Source: an uncultured delta proteobacterium
Lineage (GTDB): Bacteria > Myxococcota_A > UBA9160 > JAFDET01
Direction: 5' to 3'
Assembly: GCA_947259215.1 (NCBI GenBank)
Contig: CAMYLJ010000026.1
Coordinates: 62,001 to 126,000, forward strand
DNA: 64,000 nt
Position numbers and translations under genes: made by a program. This document shows, piece after piece, positions 55,737-64,000 of the stretch. Each line of letters opens with the position of its first letter. Position 1 is the first letter of the stretch. The notes below the pieces were generated by a model. That model was given only the letters and a program-made list of their open reading frames with translations, was not told where the DNA came from and searched no databases.

Positions 55737-56984
55737 TTACCCCGCCCCGGCGGGCAGCAAGAGGCCGGCAACGCAGCCCGTCATGAGGGTGGCGAGGGTG
55801 CCCGCCAGGATGGAGCGCAGCCCCAGCTCGGCCAGGTCGGGGCGCCGCTCGGGGGCGATGGAGCCCACGCCGCCCAGCAGGATGGCGAGGGAGCCGAAGT
55901 TCGCGAAGCCGCAGAGGGCGTAGCTGGCGACGACGGCCGAGCGCGGCGCCACGGCGCCGGCGTCCATCAGGCCGCGCAGCTCCTGGTAGGCCAGGAACTC
56001 GTTCAGCACGGTCTTTACCCCCAGCACGGGACCGATCTGGGTGGCGTCCTCCCAGGGCACGCCCATCAGCCACGCCAGCGGCACGAAGGGCAGGCCGAGG
56101 ACGCTCTGGATCGTCAGGCCCTCCAGGCCCACCCAGCCGCCGACGATGCCGAACCAGTCGTTCAGCATCGCCACCAGCGCCACGAAGGCCACCAGCATGG
56201 CGCCCACGTAGGCGGCGAGCCGCATTCCGTCGGCGGCGCCGCGGGCGGCGGCGTCGATCACGTTGACCGACGTGCGCTCCACCACCGCGTGGCCCGCGGT
56301 CGCGGTGTCCGGCTCCTCGGTCTCCGGGACCATCACCTTCGCCAGCAGCACGGCGGCCGGGGCCGAGAGGAGGCTCGCCGTCACCAGGTGTCCGGCGAAG
56401 TCCCCGCCGCCGAGGATCAGCACGTAGGTCACCAGCACCGAGCCGGCGACGGTGGCCATGCCCGTCGTCATCAGGGTGAAGAGCTCGGAGCGGGTCATGT
56501 GCGCGACGAAAGGCTTCACGACCAGCGCGGCCTCGGTCATGCCGATGAAGACGTTGGCCACGGCCGCCAGGCTCTCCGCGCCCGAGGTCTTCATGGTGCG
56601 CGCGAGCCCGAGGGCCAGCACGTCCACGACCCGTTGCATGATGCCCATGTGGTAGAGGACGGCGAAGACGCTCCCCATGAAGACGAGGATCGGGAGCACG
56701 TCCACGACGAAGGAGAACTCGGTCTCGGCCAGGCCGCCGAAGACGAAGCGGACGCCCGCCTGGGTGTAGCCGATGAAGGCGGCGACGGCGGCGTTCAGGC
56801 CCACGAAGAAGCCGCGCCCGATCGGGCTCCGCAGAAGCACCAGGCCGAGCGCGAGCTGGACGCCGACGCCCCACGCCACCGTGCGCCAGGGCATGCGGCT
56901 GCGATCCGACGAGCAGGCCCAGGCGATCGCGACCATCGTCACCAGTCCGACGAGCGAGATGGCGCGGGCTGCGGCGTCGCTCAC
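55737..56984 (-). CDS. NupC-type concentrative nucleoside transporter
   Basis: A 415-residue CNT-family transporter with about ten membrane segments: VVDVLPILVFMGSVFAVLYHMGIMQ, SLAAVANVFIGMTEAALVVKPF, LFTLMTTGMATVAGSVLVTYVLIL, FVALVAMLNDWFGIVGGWVG, TVLNEFLAYQEL and YALCGFANFGSLAILLGGVGS. It couples nucleoside uptake to H+ or Na+. Its GTG overlaps the thiE stop, so it is the last gene of the ntr/thiE operon. Confidence 0.9.
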   Translation of the reverse strand: MSDAAARAISLVGLVTMVAIAWACSSDRSRMPWRTVAWGVGVQLALGLVLLRSPIGRGFFVGLNAAVAAFIGYTQAGVRFVFGGLAETEFSFVVDVLPILVFMGSVFAVLYHMGIMQRVVDVLALGLARTMKTSGAESLAAVANVFIGMTEAALVVKPFVAHMTRSELFTLMTTGMATVAGSVLVTYVLILGGGDFAGHLVTASLLSAPAAVLLAKVMVPETEEPDTATAGHAVVERTSVNVIDAAARGAADGMRLAAYVGAMLVAFVALVAMLNDWFGIVGGWVGLEGLTIQSVLGLPFVPLAWLMGVPWEDATQIGPVLGVKTVLNEFLAYQELRGLMDAGAVAPRSAVVASYALCGFANFGSLAILLGGVGSIAPERRPDLAELGLRSILAGTLATLMTGCVAGLLLPAGAG

Positions 56985-57624
56985 GCGCCGGCCTCCAGGG
57001 TGGCCACCAGCTCGCGCACCGCGGCCACGGCGTCGTCGGCCGCCGCCACCGCGGAGACGACGGCCCCGCCGGCGGCACCGGCGCTGGCCACCTGCGCGGC
57101 CCCCGCGGCATCGATGCCGCCGATGGCGATCAGCGGGCGCGGCGACGCCAGCGCCACCGCCTCGCCCAGGGCCTCGAGGCCGCGGGCCGCGTAGGCGGAG
57201 GCCTTCGAGGTGGTGCCGAAGACCGGCCCGAACGCCAGGTAGTCGATTGGCTCCTGCTGCGCGGCACGGACCTGCTCCAGGGTGTGGGTCGAGCGGCCGA
57301 CCGCCAGCTCGCTCCGCCAGCGTGCGGGGATGCGATCCGGCGGCAGGTCCTCCTGGCCCAGGTGCACCGCGTCCGCCTCGGCCAGCAGCGCCAGGTCGAA
57401 GCGGTCGTTCACCACGAAGGCGATGCCGGCCGCGCGGGTGAGGGAGCGGATCTCGCGCGCCCAGTCCAGCGTCTCGCGGTCCGTGGCGTGCTTCGCGCGC
57501 AGCTGCACCACGGCGGCGCCGCCCTCGCAGGCCGCGCGGGCCTGTTCCAGCGGGTCGCGCTTCCAGCGCGGGTGGTCGTCGGCCAGGACGTGGAGCCCGC
57601 GGAAGCGTTCGCCCGACGCGGGGC

Positions 57625-57628
<4 letters not shown>
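56981..57628 (-). CDS. thiE: thiamine phosphate synthase
   Basis: A 215-residue TIM-barrel enzyme: GGAAVVQLRAKHATDRETL, FVVNDRFDLALLAEADAVHLGQEDLP, VGRSTHTLEQVRAAQ, DYLAFGPVFGTTSKAS and IAIGGIDAAGAAQVASAGAAGGAVVSAV. It joins the pyrimidine and thiazole halves of thiamine. It stands alone among unrelated genes, coupled to ntrC upstream by an overlapping GTGA. Confidence 0.92.
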
Positions 57629-59054
<1,426 letters not shown>

Positions 59055-59058
<4 letters not shown>

Positions 59059-60134
59059 TCGATCCTCCGCAGGGGCAGGTAGACGCGGGCCGCGGTCCCG
59101 CCGGTCGCGGCATTCTTCAGGCGCAGGCGCCCGCCGTGTCGGGTCACCCAGTGATCCGCCAGCGGCAGGCCGAGGCCCGTGCCCTCCTTGCGCGTCGTGA
59201 AGAAGGGCGTCGCCACCTTGTCCATCACCTCGTCGGCGATTCCCGGACCGGCGTCCAGGAACTCCACGCACAGGGTCGGGATGGGGCTGCCGTCGGGGGT
59301 GGTGATGCGCTGCTCCAGGCTCATGCGCGTGGTGACGGTGAGCTGGCCGCCCTCGGGCGCCATGGACTCGAGCGCGTTCCGCGCCAGGTTCAGGAACACC
59401 TGGAGCAGGCGCGGAGGATCGGCGGGCAGGTTCGGGATCGAGGGATCGAAGACCCGCTTCACCGTCGAGGGCTGGCTCATGGCGTCGTGGGCCAGCACGT
59501 CGAGCGCCTCGTCGAGCACCTGGTGGATGTTGGTGTCCTGGAGTTGGAGCTCCTCGTCCCGGGCCAGGACCATGAAGTCGTCCACCAGCCGGGCGATGCG
59601 GTCCACCTCGCGCACGATCAGCTCGGCCGTGGTGCGGGTCTTCTCGGTCGTGGCGCGGCGGGCGATCAGCTCGCCGGCCCCGCGGATGCCGCCGAGCGGG
59701 TTCTTCACCTCGTGGGCGATGCCGAGCGCGATGCGTCCGGACCAGTCGAGGCGCTCGCGCTCCGCCGCGTCCTCCTCGATGGCGCTGCGCAGGGTGCGGT
59801 CGCGCAGGACCACGAGCACATTCTCCACGTTGCCCTGCTCGTCGAAGACCGGCGCCGCGGACAGGTCCACGGCCACGTCGGACTCGAGGCGGCGCTCGAT
59901 CTTCACGTCGGACTGGATCGCCGCGCGGGCGGTGTTCAGCGCCTTGCGGGTCAGACGGGCCAGGGCGTGGTCCTCGCCGTGGATCTGCTCCACGGGCTGG
60001 TCCACCAGGGCGTCCGGCGAGGACTCGAGGATGCGGCAGGCCTCGTCGTTTATCCGGCGCACGATCCCCCACTCGTCCAGCACCAGCACGCCGTCGAGGA
60101 GGGCGTCGAGGATGGCGGCGACGTCGCGGACCAC
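59055..60134 (-). CDS. NtrB-type sensor histidine kinase
   Basis: A 359-residue soluble kinase. It has an N-terminal PAS domain (ILDALLDGVLVLDEWGIVRRIN), an H-box GIAHEVKNPLGGIRGAGEL with the phospho-His, and an ATPase domain with FLNLARNALESM (N box), EFLDAGPGIADE (G1) and KEGTGLGLPL (G2). No transmembrane segment, as expected for NtrB/GlnL. Confidence 0.92.
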
Positions 60135-60137
60135 GGC

Positions 60138-61199
60138 TCAGGCCGCCGCCTGTGCGCCGTCGAAGAAGCGACGGGTGCGGTCGAGAAGGATGCCGAGCTC
60201 GTCCGTCTCCACCACCTCGCGCCGAAAGCGCGCGCTCCCCGGCAGACCCTTGGCGTAGGCGACGACGTACTTCTTCAGGTTGTTCGCGAGCGCCCCGTCG
60301 TCGTCGAAGCAGCGGCGCATCAGCTCGATGTGGCGCTGCACGGTGTTCCAGCGCTGCCCGTGGCTCGGTCGCTGCGCCGGGCTGCCCTGCGCCAGCGCCA
60401 GGGTCTCGGCGAAGATCCACGGGTTGCCCATGGCGCCGCGGCCGATCATCACGCCCGCGGCGCCCGTCTCGTGCAGCACGTCGAAGACGTCGGCCGGCTG
60501 GGTGACGTCGCCGTTGCCGAGGACGGGGGTCCCGGGCACCGCCTCCACCACGCGCCGGATGACGTCCCGATCGGAGCGCCCGGTGTACTGCTGGCTGCGG
60601 GTGCGGCCGTGCACGGACAGCAGGTCCGCGCCCTCGGCCACGGCCACGCGGGCCACCTCGGGGGCGTTCACGCTCTGGTCGTCCCAGCCGCTGCGCATCT
60701 TCACGGACAGCACGCCCGCGAAGGCCGCGCGCATGGCGCGCACGATCGCCGCCACGCGCCGGGGCTCGCGCAGCAGGGCGGAGCCCGCGCCGTTGCGGAT
60801 GAACTTCTTGACCGGGCAGCCCAGGTTCAGGTCGATCCACACCGCGCCGTCGTCCGCCACCAGCCGACACGCCTCGGCCAGGAACTCCGGCTCGGCGCCG
60901 AAGAGCTGGAAGGCCACCGGGGCCTCCCGGGCGCTGGTGCGGAGCAGGCGGCGGCTCTTGGCGCCACCGTTCACGAGGCCCTTCGCGGAAACGGTCTCCG
61001 TGAAGGCCAGACCGGCGCCCGCCTCGCGCGCGATGAGGCGGAAGGGCAGGTTCGAGACCCCCGCCATGGGGGCCACCACCAGGTTGTTGGCCAGCGTCTC
61101 CCCGGCCACCGAAAGCGGCCGGATCGCTCCGGGATCCACCCGGGCGGGGAGTCGCCCCTCGGAGCCGAACTCCCCGGAGCCAAAGACGTTCTTGCCCAT
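60138..61199 (-). CDS. dusB: tRNA-dihydrouridine synthase
   Basis: A 353-residue Dus enzyme: VVAPMAGVSNLPFRLIAREA, FQLFGAEPEFLAEACRL, WIDLNLGCPVKKFIRNGAGS with the catalytic Cys, LSVHGRTRSQQYTG, LGNGDVTQPADVF and GVMIGRGAMGNPWIF. It reduces uridines in the tRNA D-loop using FMN and NADPH. It precedes ntrBC, as in many proteobacteria where dusB lies near fis or ntr genes. ATG 61199 preferred over an upstream in-frame TTG at 61220. Confidence 0.92.
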   Translation of the reverse strand: MGKNVFGSGEFGSEGRLPARVDPGAIRPLSVAGETLANNLVVAPMAGVSNLPFRLIAREAGAGLAFTETVSAKGLVNGGAKSRRLLRTSAREAPVAFQLFGAEPEFLAEACRLVADDGAVWIDLNLGCPVKKFIRNGAGSALLREPRRVAAIVRAMRAAFAGVLSVKMRSGWDDQSVNAPEVARVAVAEGADLLSVHGRTRSQQYTGRSDRDVIRRVVEAVPGTPVLGNGDVTQPADVFDVLHETGAAGVMIGRGAMGNPWIFAETLALAQGSPAQRPSHGQRWNTVQRHIELMRRCFDDDGALANNLKKYVVAYAKGLPGSARFRREVVETDELGILLDRTRRFFDGAQAAA

Positions 61200-61213
61200 G
61201 AAGCCCCGCGGAC

Positions 61214-61230
61214 TGCCCAATTGTTGGGCA
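61214..61230. promoter_or_regulatory. perfect inverted repeat upstream of dusB
   Basis: TGCCCAA-TTG-TTGGGCA, 7-bp arms, 14 bases upstream of the dusB ATG and 58 bases from the divergent moeA. Could be an operator or a 5'-leader hairpin for the dusB-ntrBC operon. Confidence 0.45.
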
Positions 61231-61288
61231 CCGTAGCGGGCGGGCTCGGCCGCGTCGAGGCGGAGCCTCCTGCGGTACCGTCGGCGGC

Positions 61289-62545
61289 ATGCGGACGGGA
61301 CTCAGCGTGGCCGAGGCCCTGGCCGTGGTTCTGGACGCCGCCGGACGCCTGGCCCCGGAGACGGCGCCCGCCGCGGACGCGCTCGGTCGGGTGCTGGCCG
61401 AGCCGGTGGCCTCGGACCGGGCGCTTCCGCCGGCCGACAACTCCGCCATGGACGGCTACGCGGTGCGCGCGCGCGACTGCGCCGGCGCCCGCTCCGGATC
61501 CCCGGTATCGCTCGCGCTGGCCTTCGAGGTGGCGGCGGGCGGGAGTGCGGAGCGCGCGCTCGCCGCCGGCGAGGCCGCGCGCATCTTCACCGGTGCGCCG
61601 ATCCCGCCCGGCGCCGATGCGGTGGTGCGGCAGGAGGACACGGATCGCGACGGCGACGCAGTGCGGGTGAACGTCACGCCCGGCGAGGGCGAGCACATCC
61701 GCCGCCGTGGCGAAGACGTGGACGAGGGCGAGACCGTGCTGGTCCCGGGTACGTGCCTCGGCCCCGCGCACCTCGGGATGCTGGCGTCCCTGGGGCGGAC
61801 GGGGGTGTCGGTCGTGCAGCGTCCCCGCGTGGCGATCCTCTCCGGGGGCGACGAACTGGTGGAGCCCGACGCCGACGTGGCCGGCGGCCGGATCGTGGCC
61901 TCCAACTCCTACTCGCTGGCCGCCCAGTGCCGCGAGGTGGGGGCGGAGCCTACCTACCTGGGGATCGCCCGGGACACGCCCGCGGACATCGAGGCGCGCT
62001 TCCGCGCAGGCCTCGCGGCCGACGTGCTGGTGAGCTCGGCGGGCGTGTCGGTGGGCGACCGCGACCACGTACGCGGCGTGCTCGCGAAGCTCGGCGCGGG
62101 CATGGTCTTCTGGGGCGTGCAGATGAAGCCCGGCTACCCGCTCGTCTTCGCGCGCTTCGATCCGGGGCCGCTGGTCTTCGGGCTGCCGGGGAACCCGGTC
62201 TCCGCCATGGTGACCTTCGAACAGTTCGTGCGGCCCGTGCTGCTCAAGCTGGCCGGTCGCACGCGCCTCTTCCGCCCGCGGGTGCGGGCGCGGCTGGCGA
62301 CGCCGCTGCGCAAGCAGCCCGGCCGGCTGCACTTCGTGCGCGTGGTGCTCGAGCGGGGCGACGCAGGGCTCGTGGCCCGGGAGACGGGGAACCAGAGCTC
62401 GGGGGTGCTGCGTTCCATGTGCGAGGCCCAGGGCCTGCTGATCTTCCCCGCCGAGGCCAGCGAGCTTCCGGCAGGGAGCGAGGCGGAGGTGCAGGTGCTC
62501 GACGAGAGCATCCTCCGCGAGGAGGCGTCGGGCCTCGAGGCGTGA
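61289..62545 (+). CDS. moeA: molybdopterin molybdotransferase
   Basis: A 418-residue MoeA: ADNSAMDGYAVRARDCAG, ARIFTGAPIPPGADAVVRQED, EGEHIRRRGEDVDEGE, VAILSGGDELVEPD, LVSSAGVSVGDRDHVRGVL and FGLPGNPVSAMVTFEQFVRP. It inserts molybdate into adenylylated molybdopterin. The mobA gene begins in its stop codon, forming a small cofactor operon. Confidence 0.95.
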   Translation: MRTGLSVAEALAVVLDAAGRLAPETAPAADALGRVLAEPVASDRALPPADNSAMDGYAVRARDCAGARSGSPVSLALAFEVAAGGSAERALAAGEAARIFTGAPIPPGADAVVRQEDTDRDGDAVRVNVTPGEGEHIRRRGEDVDEGETVLVPGTCLGPAHLGMLASLGRTGVSVVQRPRVAILSGGDELVEPDADVAGGRIVASNSYSLAAQCREVGAEPTYLGIARDTPADIEARFRAGLAADVLVSSAGVSVGDRDHVRGVLAKLGAGMVFWGVQMKPGYPLVFARFDPGPLVFGLPGNPVSAMVTFEQFVRPVLLKLAGRTRLFRPRVRARLATPLRKQPGRLHFVRVVLERGDAGLVARETGNQSSGVLRSMCEAQGLLIFPAEASELPAGSEAEVQVLDESILREEASGLEA

Positions 62546-63153
62546 GCGGCTCTTCCCCCCACGAAGGCCGGCTGGCGGACGTGGTCGGCGCACTGCTCCT
62601 CGGTGGCGCCTCCCAGCGCATGGGCCGGGACAAGGCGTCGCTGCGCTTCGGTCCGGCGAGCCTGGCGGAGCGCGCCGCGGCGCTGCTCGGGTCGCTGTGC
62701 GAGGAGGTGCTGCTGGTGGGCGGCGAGCCGCCGGACGGGACGCTCGGGCGTCGCGTGCCGGACGTGGAGGGGCCGCAGTCGGCGTTGCGCGGCCTGGTCT
62801 CGGCGCTCGACGCGACGCAGGTTTCCCAGCTGTTGGTCCTGGCCACCGACCTGCCGCTCGTGACGCCCGACCTGCTCTGCGCCCTGCTGGCCTGGCCGGC
62901 GTGCGACGCCGTGATCCCGCGCACGCCCGACGGCGCCCATCCTCTCTGTGCGCGTTACCGGCGCGAGCCCGTGCTCACCGCGGCGCGCGCCAACCTCGCG
63001 GCCGGACGCCTCAAGCTGACGGACTGCCTGGAGGGTCTCGACGTCGCCTGGCTCGAGGGTGCTGCCTTGCGCGCCATCGATCCGGAAGGGATGGCGCTCA
63101 CCAACGTGAACAGCGAGGCCGAGCTGGCGCGGGCGCTGGAGCGGATCCCCTAG
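62542..63153 (+). CDS. mobA: molybdenum cofactor guanylyltransferase
   Basis: A 203-residue nucleotidyltransferase: GALLLGGASQRMGRDKASL (GTP-binding LAGGxSxRMGxDK-type motif), VLATDLPLVTPDLL and HPLCARYRREPVL. It adds GMP to Mo-molybdopterin. The GTG start overlaps the moeA stop. Its TAG stop lies in the left end of repeat copy 2. Confidence 0.9.
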   Translation: MSGSSPHEGRLADVVGALLLGGASQRMGRDKASLRFGPASLAERAAALLGSLCEEVLLVGGEPPDGTLGRRVPDVEGPQSALRGLVSALDATQVSQLLVLATDLPLVTPDLLCALLAWPACDAVIPRTPDGAHPLCARYRREPVLTAARANLAAGRLKLTDCLEGLDVAWLEGAALRAIDPEGMALTNVNSEAELARALERIP

Positions 63154-63224
63154 CAGGCCGACCCAAGACGAAGTCTTGGGTCGGCTTGCGCCGCAAACGG
63201 AGCCCTTCGGGCTCCGTCAGCTAG
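63150..63224. repeat. 75-bp two-hairpin repeat, copy 2
   Basis: Same unit as 51261-51335 (73/75). Hairpins CCGACCCAAGAC-GAA-GTCTTGGGTCGG and ACGGAGCCC-TTC-GGGCTCCGT are both perfect here. It provides the stop codons of mobA (left CTAG) and of the convergent esterase (right CTAG). Confidence 0.85.
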
Positions 63225-64000
63225 GCGTCGCGCCGATCCGCGCAGCGCACGGTCTCGGCGCCCACCTGGAGCATGCGCAGGTCGCCGAAGGGCGTGCCCG
63301 CCACCCGGTTCACCACCAGGGCCACCGCCAGCTCGCGGCTGGGATCGGCCCAGGCGCCGGACCCGCCGTAGCCGAAGTGGCCGAAGCCCTCGGGCAGGAT
63401 GCCGCGGGTGGTGCCTGCCATGTGGTAGCCGAGCCGCCAGCGCATCGGGAGCGGCACCACCAGGTCCAGGCGCCGGTTCTGGATGGTCGTGGCGCGCTCC
63501 AGGGTGGCGCGCGAGAGGAGCCGGACGCCGTCGAGCTCGCCGCCGCCCGCGAGCGCGGCGTACAGCCGCGCCAGGGAGCGCGCCGTGAAGACGCCGTTCA
63601 CCGCGGGCATGGGTGCGTCGTGCACGCGCTCGGAGAAGAGCACCTCGAAGATGCCCCTCGGCATGAGCGCGTTGGCGATGTGGTCCGGGTCGATCGGGAG
63701 CCGGAAGGTGCGGGTCAGGTTGCGCGCCAGGCGCGCCAGCGGCTCGAGGGCCTCGGGCGGCGGCGACGGGGGCGACAGCAGCTCGGCCACGCGCGAGCGC
63801 ACCTCCGGCGGCGCGCCGACGAAGACCCCGTCCAGCTCCAGGGGCTTCACCAGCTCCTCCTCCAGCACCTGGTGCAACGGACGGCCGGCGATGCACTGGA
63901 TGAGCTCGCCCACCAGCCAGCCGAAGCTGAGCCCGTGATAGGCGTTGTGGTTTCCCGGCCGGTGCGCCGGGATCATGTCCTCCATGACCTCGCGCATGTA
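63221..64000 (-). CDS. beta-lactamase-family serine hydrolase/esterase (5' end beyond window)
   Basis: The visible 259 codons are the C-terminal two-thirds of a class-C-type serine hydrolase (EstB-like). They include NAYHGLSFGWLVGELIQCIA with the conserved tyrosine of the YxN position, RPLHQVLEEELVKPLELDGV, PMPAVNGVFTARSLARLYAAL and FGYGGSGAWADPSRELAVALV. The frame continues to the window edge, and the SxxK nucleophile lies upstream. Activity on esters rather than beta-lactams is the more common role. Confidence 0.85.
   Translation of the reverse strand, partial: YMREVMEDMIPAHRPGNHNAYHGLSFGWLVGELIQCIAGRPLHQVLEEELVKPLELDGVFVGAPPEVRSRVAELLSPPSPPPEALEPLARLARNLTRTFRLPIDPDHIANALMPRGIFEVLFSERVHDAPMPAVNGVFTARSLARLYAALAGGGELDGVRLLSRATLERATTIQNRRLDLVVPLPMRWRLGYHMAGTTRGILPEGFGHFGYGGSGAWADPSRELAVALVVNRVAGTPFGDLRMLQVGAETVRCADRRDA

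Overview
This 64 kb window is gene-dense and GC-rich, roughly 70% by eye. Many genes start with GTG and overlap the preceding stop codon. No rRNA, tRNA or CRISPR array was seen. The gene set includes a PEP-CTERM protein, a NtrBC pair, a Ycf46-type AAA ATPase beside a PilB/GspE-type ATPase, many acyl-CoA dehydrogenases (ACADs), a KshB-like reductase, a Coq4-like protein and several lipoproteins. This suggests a chromosomal segment of a high-GC 'deltaproteobacteria-like' organism (Myxococcota, Binatota or a relative). The assignment is inferred from gene content only.

Layout. 1-2311: end of an acyl-CoA synthetase, an ACAD and a KshB-like ferredoxin reductase. 2314-9167: secreted pyrophosphatase, small membrane and lipoproteins, a PilB/GspE-type ATPase coupled to a Ycf46-like AAA protein. 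9168-12021: a patch of lower GC with a CPBP protease, a headless small ORF, an aminoglycoside-phosphotransferase-like kinase and an ExbD-like lipoprotein. 12028-14083: a TetR regulator divergent from a Tat-exported FMN alpha-hydroxyacid oxidase, with two strong palindromic operators between them. 14153-21597: mostly small single genes (membrane proteins, flavin-barrel, ferredoxin, HD, LspA, two VOC proteins, RRM protein, NTF2-like). 21790-31220: a GNAT-DUF427 fusion, methyltransferases (one internally deleted), a PEP-mutase/isocitrate-lyase family enzyme, a hydrolase, lipoproteins, an M48 protease and an HD metalloprotein. 31240-41836: a lipid or steroid catabolism region with four ACADs, a ferredoxin, a KstR-like TetR regulator, enoyl-CoA hydratase, acyl-CoA ligase, GH172 protein and pyrE, interrupted by a Y1 (HUH) transposon. 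41937-44815: a small basic protein, tgt, ychF and an RNase H. 44785-49419 (minus): nitroreductase, lipoprotein, TesB-type thioesterase, EVE protein, DUF192 protein, membrane protein and an HTH-citrate synthase, divergent from a second citrate synthase. 50586-54245: a broken TauE/SafE gene, Coq4-like, metallo-beta-lactamase lipoprotein and PEP-CTERM protein. 54409-61199 (minus): CcdA-like plus thioredoxin, then a dusB-ntrB-ntrC-thiE-nucleoside transporter operon. 61289-64000: moeA, mobA and the C-terminal part of a beta-lactamase-family esterase.

The most coherent biological theme is steroid or branched-lipid catabolism. An adjacent ACAD pair resembles the mycobacterial FadE28/FadE29 heterotetramer. 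A 3Fe-4S-type ferredoxin and a KshB-like reductase could serve Rieske or P450 oxygenases. A KstR-like TetR gene has a palindrome in its promoter matching the published KstR consensus form, and a second such site lies just upstream of the ACAD at 31240-32430. Other notable structures are a 985-bp HUH element flanked by 53-bp direct repeats, a 75-bp two-hairpin repeat present twice at convergent gene ends, and a divergent citrate-synthase pair in which one enzyme carries an N-terminal DNA-binding domain next to a perfect palindrome. Several genes (TauE/SafE, a methyltransferase, a DUF924 gene, the HTH of one TetR) carry deletions or truncations.
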